Source: Schizochytrium sp. TIO01 (Eukaryota; Sar; Bigyra; Thraustochytrida; Thraustochytriidae). Taken from it: a DNA stretch of 64,000 nt. The position numbers and the translations under genes were made by a program. Numbering within the stretch: position 1 is the stretch's first letter; each line of letters opens with the position of its first letter. Location: assembly GCA_004764695.1 (NCBI GenBank), contig SMSO01000014.1:4990845-5054844 (forward strand), given 5' to 3'. This document shows positions 56,570 through 64,000 of this stretch, piece after piece. The notes beneath the pieces are model-generated. The model was not told the DNA's origin and did no database searches. It saw only the letters and a program-made list of their open reading frames with translations.

Positions 56570-57759
56570 TTTGATGCTGTCAGTTTATTAGTCCTCTTCA
56601 AGTGCAGTAGAGCGAATGGACAAAATTTAAGGTAAACTCGAGGCACGTCGTTTTTATATTATCAAGACTGTTTTTCCTTCTTCTCCTGCTCCGGCAGACC
56701 ACGCGATCGCTGATGTCCCAAAAGCCGTCACCAACCTCACTAATAATGTTTCTCACAAGGCAGGTACTGCTGCCTTAGCAAAAGGGTCGTTTGCAGGTCG
56801 AGAATTGCAATTATGAGCGCGCTGGAATGCGTAATTCAATCCTGCCAATGCAAAACAACCTGGCGTCAGCCCGCTCTATCGCAGGAAACACAGCGAAGAG
56901 CCCGTGCGTGAGGCAGTGATCCAAGCGTTTAAGAGAAGCCTCAGTACCCGTATGGTGAGAATGAGCGATAAAGCACAGTTTTAAGCGCGAGCTACAGCGG
57001 AACGCTTCGAGGATAGGTGGCTGAGATGAGAGAAAGACCGCAGATTTCAAATGAAGTGATTGAAGTGCTCACTCGCTGCGAGCGTACCGTGTTCCCTAGC
57101 GCTATGAAAGAAGGCTATCGCAGCGACAAGAAGTCCGACCAGAGGCCCAAGCCCACCAGGCTCGTTACCTACCCCGTATCACGCCCGAGGCACGGCGCGT
57201 TCGAGGTTTCCCGCGAGCCGACGCCGGTGAAGACAGTTTGAAAGAAAGATCAAACGATCTTTCAAGCAAGCGGACAACCTCCAAATAAGACCCAACTCCT
57301 CCCCAAAGACCAAGCAACAAGCCAAATTATGGCACGAGATCAACTCCGGGAACCCAGTAGGAGCAGGTCTCGGACCCTTGATTTCCAGTCCTGCCTTGGG
57401 CACCTGAGGTGTCTTCGAACCTTCGCGTGGATTGTTGTGCAATCGCTCGTGAGAGGGAGAGAGAGAAAAGCAGCACTGGTCACTTTAAACAACATGCAAA
57501 CACCCAAAGTACCATTGGTAGGCACACTATTACTTTCATGACTCATATAATAATAACAGCAACAGGCAGCAATCAATGCCAAGAGTCAAAATCGCATTAA
57601 ACCCTTCGAAGGATTCGGCACCCGACCAGTGCAACGGAATTGCAGATCCTCGCCCTCCCGGCTTCCCACCGCAGGCCCTTTCGCGAGGATTTGCACCCAG
57701 CCAGCCGAGCCTCAACACGAGCGGGTGAGCGATTTCGTTGCTTGTGCTCCAAGTTCTTA

Positions 57760-57826
57760 TTTATTCATTCATTCATTCATTCATTCATTCATTCATTCAT
57801 TCATTCATTCATTCATTCATTCATTC
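57760..57826. repeat. (ATTC)n array, about 17 units
   Basis: Near-perfect tetramers. The reverse complement is GAAT, matching the TGAA array that starts about 310 bases to the right, so the two form an inverted pair. Confidence 0.95.
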
Positions 57827-58137
57827 GAGTTGAGTGCCTCCTACTAGGACTCCTAGCCCTGCCTACCTCTCCTGTAGTACCTGCTTTCTAAATGACGATC
57901 CCTTTAAGACCTGACTCGCTCCCTACCCGCGCCTAATAAACCCTTACCAGTACTCACAGCCACCATAAAAGGTAGCAGTGGCGGCTCCTAGAGCTATAGG
58001 TAGAAGGGCCGTAAGATGCGGCGGAGTAGAAAGAAAACCCCAGTCAGCGTAAACTATAGCAGTGGCAATAAGACCCCTCTCTTTCTTTGTTTGTTGGTTT
58101 GTTTATTCGATCAATGAGCGAATAATTGAATAATTGA

Positions 58138-58206
58138 GTCAATGAATGAATGAGTAAATGAATGAATGAATGAATGAATGAATGAATGAATGAATGAGTG
58201 AATGAA
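58138..58206. repeat. (TGAA)n array
   Basis: Near-perfect TGAA tetramers with a few TGAG and TAAA variants. Inverted partner of 57760-57826. Confidence 0.93.
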
Positions 58207-58565
58207 TGGATACTGCTGTGGCGATCTGGCTGTTTCCTGGAGCGGGAGGCAGCAAAGAAGAGAGTGCCAGCGAAGAAGAGCCCGCTGCTTCGAGGCTGGA
58301 GCTGCGGCGACCGTGTCCGCAGAGAGGTTTTCTTTCTCTTGTGGATGAAGCCACGAGAAACCCCTCTTCTGTATCCTCCTCATCAAATGCCGGCTTTATC
58401 TATCTCTGTCTGTTTTCTATCTTTTTCATTCATTGTACCTTTTTGGAATTCATATCATCACAGAGACTGAGGGCACTAGGAAACGCTAAGAGACTGCTAT
58501 CAAGAGCTTTCTTTACATAACTGAAGCAGAGGCCTAGCGAGCGGCTATGTGGGTTCTAGCGAGCG

Positions 58566-58603
<38 letters not shown>

Positions 58604-59465
58604 TCTTTGTTTTTGTTTTGTTTATTTATTTATTTGTTTGTTTATTTGTTTGTTTTTGTTTTGTTTGTTTTTTGTTTATTTGTTTTGTTTGTTTGTTCTG
58701 TTTGGATATTGGGCTTGGCATTATCTAACTCGTAGAAGGAGTAGAAATGCAGATATTTATTGCTTACATACACTATAAGAAAGAAAGAAAAAGAAGAAAA
58801 GAAAGATATGATGATAGTTTGGATTTGGTGTTTGGAGGTCTCTTGCTAGGTAGGTATTAACACAACGTCAGGCCTCGTGGGGCTACTGACGCGAGCACTG
58901 GCCTCGAAACCTAGTCGGGTAGAGGGTTGGTTCCCTTGCAGGAGTGGCGCGCTAGTGCGCAGTTCTACTTCAATATCTTCAGGCTTCGTTCGTTACTTTT
59001 AGCTACCAGGTATCTCTATCTATCTCTCTATCTACTGAGCTGTAGGTTTAGAGCGAGGCAAAAGAAAGCCGAAGAAGTCTTGCTTGCTTGCTTGCTTGCT
59101 TGCTTTGCAGGAATTCGAGGACAGGGACGAGGGCAAAGGCTCATTATTGATCAGCAAAGGCGCCTTCGTAGTTGTGTCGTGTAGCTCAATTCACAAGATT
59201 GTGTGGTGCAAAGTTCTGAGGGTTTGACTCATCTGCAACGAAGCTCGCTCGTCGAAGTAGCGGAAAGCAAGCAAGGCTGTAACTCGTGTGACGCCTTACG
59301 GTTGCTCTGGAGTCTTTAGGGGCACTGTCCTGGTGGCGAGCTGGAAAAGGAATCCCAGCCTATCATACATCTTCTAGAAATTACGCATAAAACCTCTGTG
59401 ACAGGCTCAGATTAGTCAGAAGTAGTCTTAGTTCGCTGCTTTGATCAATTGCGAGAGTGGACAAA

Positions 59466-61343
59466 ATGTCGAGCCCAAGCCCGAAGAATGCTGACAGGTC
59501 GCACTGGGTTAAGGACGAGTTTGTTCTTAGTTGCGATGCCTGCGACACCAAGTTCACCATGTCGATTCGAAAGCACCACTGCAGAAAATGCGGATCTGTG
59601 TTTTGTGCTCGCTGTGCATCAAAATACGCGCCCCTCCCAGAACTTGGTTACCCAAAGAACTCACCACAGCGTGTCTGTGAAAGCTGCTATACCAAGGTAA
59701 CAAGCGGTGAGTCGGGTGCCACGAGTACTAATGTGGACCACTGTGACGCCACTGTTGAAGGCCTCAAGCGCCTGTACCGCGCAGGCATTAAGCCGCTCGA
59801 AGTGCAGTTCAAGTTCGGAGAGTTCTACTCGCCAGTCATGACGGATGCTGACTTCGATGCGAAACCTATGGTTCTGCTGATCGGCCAGTACTCCGTGGGT
59901 AAAACATCTTTCATCCGCTTCTTGGTAGGCCGCGACTTTCCCGGCCAGCGAATTGGACCAGAGCCCACAACTGATCGGTTTACTATTGTTGCGGGAACCG
60001 ATGATCCTACCGCAAGCGACAGCGTAATTCCTGGAAATGCCCTTGCCGTTCAGTCTGACAGGCCTTTTCGATCTCTCCAACGGTTTGGTGCTGCATTTCT
60101 CGATAAACTCGAGTGTGCTCAAACAAGTACCTGCGCTGAGGGCGGTAAGGCTGATATTCTCAACCTCATCACGTTTGTAGATACCCCTGGTGTATTGGCT
60201 GGCGAGAAGCAACGCATCGGACGCTCTTACGACTATACTGGTGTTGTGGAATGGTTTGCAGGCCGATGTGACCGCATTCTGCTTCTTTTTGATGCGCACA
60301 AGCTTGACATTAGCGACGAATTCCAAACCGCTATTGCTGCACTTCGAGGACATGACGAGAAGATTCGCGTTGTCCTTAACAAAGCAGACTCCATCGACGC
60401 GCAGCAGCTCATGCGGGTGCACGGCGCACTCATGTGGTCATTGGGCAAAATTATTCGTACCCCCGAGGTCGTGCGCGTTTACGTGGGCAGCTTTTGGGAC
60501 AGCCCTGTGCAAAACCGCCTATTCGAGGACCTCTTCCGCAAGGAAAGTAAAGACCTCATTGACGATCTAAGGTCCTTGCCTGGCTCTGCCGTAACCCGAA
60601 AGGTTAACGAGGTAGTAAAGCGTGCTCGTGCGGCCAAAACCCACGCTCTTATTGTAGATCACCTTCGAAACAAACTTCCTTTCTTTGGCAAAGAAAAGGC
60701 TTTGAACAACATGCTTGACAACCTTGAAGCGGAGTATGAAGAAGTTCATCGCAAATATGGTGTTCCCTTGGGCGATTTCCCACGCCCCGAGACATTTCGC
60801 CGAGCGCTAAAGACCCATACGGACAACGACTTGTCTCAATTCCCGCCCCTCAACCAACGTATGATTGTGGAACTTAATGAAATTCTCTCGTCGCAGCTTC
60901 CTCGCCTCCATGCCCGCCATACAGCCGAGGCAGGCCGAAAGCGGGCTGCTGGTTTGAAAAAGGTCAATGGTGAGGATAACCCGTTTGGTTATGAGAGGGG
61001 TCATGAGAACAGCTCCAATACTGGTCAGTGGGCTATTGACCCTGAATCTTTGGCTGTTTACGCTGGTGAATTCGATGCGCTTGGACCTGTTGCCGATGTG
61101 GACGGTAAGCGCAAAATCCCAGGGGCTCAAGTTCGCGATGTATTGTTGGCCTCTGGAGTTCCCAAATCGAGCCTCCGCCAAATTTGGGAGCTCAGCGATC
61201 TTGATCAAGATGGCTCTCTCACCCTAGATGAATTTGCGATCGCCAAGCACCTGATCGAGACTATTGCTCTCAAAGGAGAGCCTCTTCCTGAGAAGCTTCC
61301 GGCTTCTTGGATTCCTCCTGCCCCAGCACGCAGAGGTGCCTAA
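59466..61343 (+). CDS. FYVE-EHD membrane-remodelling ATPase
   Basis: Dynamin-related EHD protein, 625 residues from the ATG at 59466 (the frame upstream opens with GTG). An N-terminal FYVE zinc finger (about 23-76) keeps all eight Cys/His ligands, the RKHHCRKCG basic patch and the RVC motif, so it should bind PI3P on endosomes. The GTPase-like core has the P-loop GQYSVGKTS (about 140-148), DTPG (about 239-242) and NKAD (about 305-308); EHD family members use ATP. A KPF-like helical region follows. A C-terminal EH domain (about 530-615) includes the EF-hand loop DLDQDGSLTLDE and should bind Asn-Pro-Phe peptides. EHD proteins tubulate or cut endosomal membranes during recycling. The order FYVE, ATPase, EH in one chain is absent from the animal EHD1-4 proteins. 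The core is well conserved and codon use is intermediate. Confidence 0.95.
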   Translation: MSSPSPKNADRSHWVKDEFVLSCDACDTKFTMSIRKHHCRKCGSVFCARCASKYAPLPELGYPKNSPQRVCESCYTKVTSGESGATSTNVDHCDATVEGLKRLYRAGIKPLEVQFKFGEFYSPVMTDADFDAKPMVLLIGQYSVGKTSFIRFLVGRDFPGQRIGPEPTTDRFTIVAGTDDPTASDSVIPGNALAVQSDRPFRSLQRFGAAFLDKLECAQTSTCAEGGKADILNLITFVDTPGVLAGEKQRIGRSYDYTGVVEWFAGRCDRILLLFDAHKLDISDEFQTAIAALRGHDEKIRVVLNKADSIDAQQLMRVHGALMWSLGKIIRTPEVVRVYVGSFWDSPVQNRLFEDLFRKESKDLIDDLRSLPGSAVTRKVNEVVKRARAAKTHALIVDHLRNKLPFFGKEKALNNMLDNLEAEYEEVHRKYGVPLGDFPRPETFRRALKTHTDNDLSQFPPLNQRMIVELNEILSSQLPRLHARHTAEAGRKRAAGLKKVNGEDNPFGYERGHENSSNTGQWAIDPESLAVYAGEFDALGPVADVDGKRKIPGAQVRDVLLASGVPKSSLRQIWELSDLDQDGSLTLDEFAIAKHLIETIALKGEPLPEKLPASWIPPAPARRGA

Positions 61344-61997
61344 TTTGTACCACTCTTTACACAACTTCACGCATTCCTCCCATGTTTGCTCTTCATCTAA
61401 GCTGGGACACAGGAATTCTACTATTAGAACAGATTTATTTCACGTGTAGCCTTTCTTCTTTTCATTTTTCAAATTCTTTCCTTGTAACGCGCATATTTTC
61501 TTCATGTTGTCAGGCTGAAGAGCACTACATTTAATTCCTGTTGAGGCTTATTGTCATCCAAGCTGGCTTCACAATATCTTAGTTTTCAACTTCAAGTATT
61601 GAAATAGGTTTTCTCCCTCTCTGAACAACCTTATTATTGTGTTATAAGAGTTGAGGATAAAAGAAACTAATCTGAAAAATTCAAGAGCCTGCCTGGAGCT
61701 GTTCATGTGTTGTCCAATTTGAGTCTGTAAGATCATTCTTGTAGACTAGCTTCCGCGTGCTGTTCTTCATTTGTGTGATTTCATCAATACTATACGGAAT
61801 GGAAGCTATACAAAATGACTCATAAGATTGTCTATGAACAGGATGTCAGAAGAATAAGCAAGAAAACCTCGCCATGATCTCGATTACCTACTTGCTAATC
61901 ATACACTACAAAAGCTTTTGAGGCGAAATAATCTTTGAGGGGAGGGGTGATCACGATTATATTGGCGAATGCAGACAAAGATTTGACTTTTCCTCAT
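61344..61997. other. Convergent spacer, no gene seen
   Basis: AT-rich 0.65 kb between the 3' ends of the FYVE-EHD and TVP38-like genes. No repeat arrays and no plausible coding frame. Confidence 0.6.
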
Positions 61998-62864
61998 CTA
62001 CTGCCGCTTTCTTGAGTCAGACTTATCTGTTGAGATACTTTCTCCTTTACTGCCTTGCTCTTTCTCATCATCGATGCCTGCATCCTTGAGTGCTTTGCTG
62101 CTTACATCAGAGAGGATTTTTACAACAGCAAGGCCGGCGACAAGCCCGAGCGCCATCACACCCTTTTGCAAAGGCGTGGTACCTTTATCAAGAGCAGTTT
62201 TGCCCATCGCACCGACATTGCAATACGCTGTTGTACCAGGAAGCACCCCCAGCCATGTACCAACAACAAATTTCCACAGCTTCATTTGGGTGATTCCACA
62301 AAGATAGTTATTCATACCAAAAGGAATTAGAGGAGAAAGGCGCAAAAGCAAGGTGATTTTAAGACCTTCATTGCTGACAGCTCGGTCAATCGCATCAAAC
62401 TTCTTGCCATACTTACGCTCCAGAAAGCCTCGTACATAGGGGCCTAGAAAAACAGCCACGAGTCATTATAAATCATGTCAGACAAAAATTACATTCATCA
62501 CACCTAAACCAGATCTACAAGTATAACTTACCAACAACGTAACGCGACATAGAGAAGGCAGCACCTGCAGCAAGTGCCTGAGTAAAGCGATGAGAAGAGC
62601 TGCATAGAATGTGCCGTAGACATAGCCCGTTGTCATGTGGAAGCCCCAGAGCGGAAGCATGAAAACTGTGGAGATTACGTAGATTACGAAGAGCAGTAAA
62701 GGACCTTTCACAGGGCCAAGCTCCCCGAGCACATCCTCCAAGTTGTCCATATAGCTCTTGCCAAGCTCTACAAGCTCCTCTACAGTCATACCGCTTTGGA
62801 CAAAGGCGGCACCGCCAACACAAGCCGCGGCAACAGCTCCAAGAATAGCTACCTTGAGACTCAT
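61998..62864 (-). CDS. TVP38/TMEM64 (VTT-domain) membrane protein, two exons, one frameshift
   Basis: The ATG is at 62864. Exon 1 runs 62864-62532, an 88 nt intron follows, and exon 2 is 62443-61998, giving 259 residues once one base is added in the T run (minus strand) at 62586-62584. The first helix (about 3-24) is a signal anchor. After a short amphipathic segment come FVIYVISTVFMLPLWG and the VTT signature GYVYGTFY. As written, the frame fails just after this. With one extra T it continues QALAAGAAFSMSRYVVG, giving the family's spacing of 25 residues from the GYVYG glycine to the RY pair. Then follow RLSPLIPFGMNNYLCGIT and WLGVLPGTTAYCNVGA, both typical. Family members (TVP38, TMEM41B, TMEM64, bacterial DedA) act at Golgi or ER, some as lipid scramblases. 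The C-terminus is charged and cytosolic. Confidence 0.83.
62444..62531 (-). other. Spliceosomal intron, 88 nt
   Basis: On the minus strand the donor is G|GTAAGT and the acceptor is TGTTTTTCTAG|GC. The split Gly codon (G|GC) joins RYVVG to PYVRGFLERKYG in frame, which is the expected sequence for the family. Confidence 0.9.
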
Positions 62865-63593
62865 TTTCACAGTTGCAGATGTACCCTCAACGAAGACTTT
62901 CCTTAGGTTCAATGTATGCACTCGATACCAAACAAGCGTCTCTGAGCGTTTCTAATTACTACACAGATCTCACTGCTAATTGGGTGGTTTATCGTTTCGT
63001 TGTTGCGCTTCTTCTGTTCGACGAACTAAACCGAAGTAGACAAGAAAATAGAATCCACCTCGCGCCGCTAATCAGACCAGTAACTTCTGCCAAAGATACA
63101 ATCACGTTTTACACCTATCGAGAGACTTTTATGAATTAAAATCACAGGCTAAACCTGAACCAGCATAAAGCTCTGAAGCAGCGGGCGTGCCACCTCGACA
63201 GCTTGGAGAATGATCTTGGTCCCCAAGATTACCTACCTAAGTAGGTACAGTCTTTCCATGCAAAGCCTTGGTGAAGTGGAGACTCGCATTCTTCACATGC
63301 CCCCCCACATCTCATCGCTTTCTCTATAATACTCGCCAGGTACTTTCCACATTAGGGTTACAGTGCACCTTTAGGAAAATGAAAGTTATACCCCCCCGTA
63401 GATTCTGTTTAACCTGGGAAAGGGGAGTATATTGGAATAGTATGCGAATGGGGTGTGCGCTACTTGCCTCCGCGCTTGTCCCATTTTGAGGAGGCATGGC
63501 AGCGTTCTTGAGACTTCAATCACAACTTACTGATTGTGCGCTGCAGAACCCTTCGATGCACGACAAGATCTACAAGCTGCGGCCCCAGCGGCC
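62865..63593. other. Divergent spacer, TVP38-like/TPR candidate
   Basis: 0.7 kb without repeats. It includes a TACCTA/TAGGTA inverted repeat (about 63233-63246) and a run of seven C (63300-63306). A short frame begins at ATG 63496 in a different phase from the right-hand gene. A CTGCAG acceptor-like site ends at 63546 with a branch-like TTACTGAT before it, so the downstream gene could have an upstream exon here. Confidence 0.45.
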
Positions 63594-64000
63594 ATGAAGA
63601 CATTAGGGGAGGAGCTACAGAAAGCGAGAAGCATTGTTGAAGCGCACAGGCATCGAGCTCTAGGTAAAATCGAACCTGTGAGTATTGATGCTGAAGGCAA
63701 TAGTAGCGCAGACGTGGAGACTAGCATTGAATCGCAATGGGTTGAGCTAGAGAAAGCGACACGCATCTTACAAAGATGCATCAAGGATCTAAGCAAAGAA
63801 AAACCTCCAAAGAAAGCACGAAAAGCTGTGCAGGCTGGTAATAAAATTGCGAGGTTGCAATTGCAACTTGCACAATTACTTTTGCTTCAGAGCAAATTTG
63901 ATGAAGCTAAGAGGTCTCTCAAAACAGCCTCGGGCCTCGCTCAAGGCGAAATATCAAAGAGTATAAATGTCACTACAGCAAGTGTTCTGTGGAATACTGA
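63594..64000 (+). CDS. Partial helical protein, probable TPR type, cut by window end
   Basis: An open frame from the ATG at 63594 runs to the last base without a stop. It may extend upstream to about 63547 (frame in phase, no Met) if an intron ends at CTGCAG 63546. The first 130 residues are helical. A charged coiled-coil-like start is followed by a segment (about residues 85-118) resembling a tetratricopeptide repeat: KIARLQLQLAQLLLLQSKFDEAKRSLKTA. I cannot name the family. The 5' end is unresolved because the ATG at 63496 (MAAFLRLQSQ) is in another phase and would need a one-base shift to join. Confidence 0.6.
   Translation, partial: MKTLGEELQKARSIVEAHRHRALGKIEPVSIDAEGNSSADVETSIESQWVELEKATRILQRCIKDLSKEKPPKKARKAVQAGNKIARLQLQLAQLLLLQSKFDEAKRSLKTASGLAQGEISKSINVTTASVLWNT

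Larger units (their letters stand above)
56570..59465. other. Divergent spacer, exostosin/EHD
   Basis: 2.9 kb between two start codons. It contains an ATTC array (57760-57826), a TGAA array (58138-58206) in inverted orientation to it, a TC array (58566-58598), TTTG/TTTA repeats (58610-58700) and a TTGC run (59079-59104). No gene is supported; frames at 57629-57891 and 58111-58386 are repeat-driven. Confidence 0.6.

Noticed and set aside
59165-59245. tRNA-like text (GTAGCTCAATT, GGTTTGACTC)
   Set aside because: The acceptor and T arms do not pair properly and the T loop lacks the TTC start. At most a decayed tRNA-derived fragment.
1-64000. Transposons, viral genes or toxin-antitoxin systems
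   Set aside because: No transposase, integrase, reverse transcriptase, capsid or toxin-like domain seen in any frame long enough to judge, and no terminal inverted repeats with target-site duplications found by eye.

Overview
This is a eukaryotic nuclear window, most likely from a heterotrophic stramenopile and probably a thraustochytrid (labyrinthulomycete). The assignment is inference. It rests on mostly intronless protein genes, two short GT-AG introns of 103 and 88 nt, strongly C-ending codon use in housekeeping genes, a FYVE-EHD fusion, a diatom/oomycete-style armadillo protein and very microsatellite-rich spacers. I found no rRNA, convincing tRNA, CRISPR array, virus, transposase or reverse transcriptase.

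Layout. 0.5-5 kb: an unrecognised 241-residue protein (+) faces a mitochondrial-type PAPS reductase with a fused thioredoxin-like domain (-). 5-21 kb: a 16 kb spacer full of microsatellites, with only weak gene candidates at 10.6 and 16.3 kb. 21-31 kb: cyclophilin (+), a class I (HDAC8-like) histone deacetylase (-), a multi-EF-hand protein (+, one intron) and a 16-repeat armadillo protein (-). 31-36 kb: spacer with pentanucleotide arrays and GC-rich islands. 36-49.4 kb: an F-box-like/EF-hand protein (+), importin alpha (-), GCN5 acetyltransferase (-) and cytosolic serine hydroxymethyltransferase (-). 49.4-54.5 kb: spacer with a GC island. 54.5-64 kb: a GT47 exostosin-family glycosyltransferase (-), a FYVE-EHD membrane-remodelling ATPase (+), a TVP38/TMEM64-type membrane protein (-, one intron) and the 5' part of a probable TPR protein (+) cut by the window edge.

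The genes do not form one pathway. Themes are chromatin and nuclear transport (HDAC, GCN5, importin alpha), calcium sensing (two EF-hand proteins and an EH domain), endomembrane and cell-surface work (FYVE-EHD, TVP38-like, exostosin), and sulfur/one-carbon metabolism (PAPS reductase, SHMT).

Three structural points stand out. First, three genes (36.9, 26.9 and 62.6 kb) are each broken by a single-base shift at or beside a homopolymer, and in each a one-base change restores an expected domain. Assembly indels are the simplest reading, and uncorrected they would split these genes. Second, long microsatellite arrays occur only in spacers that contain at least one gene 5' end and are absent from all five convergent 3'-3' spacers. 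Third, a conserved tandem pair of about 100 bp units at 47.0-47.2 kb, each with the same perfect 8-bp hairpin, is explained by no gene.
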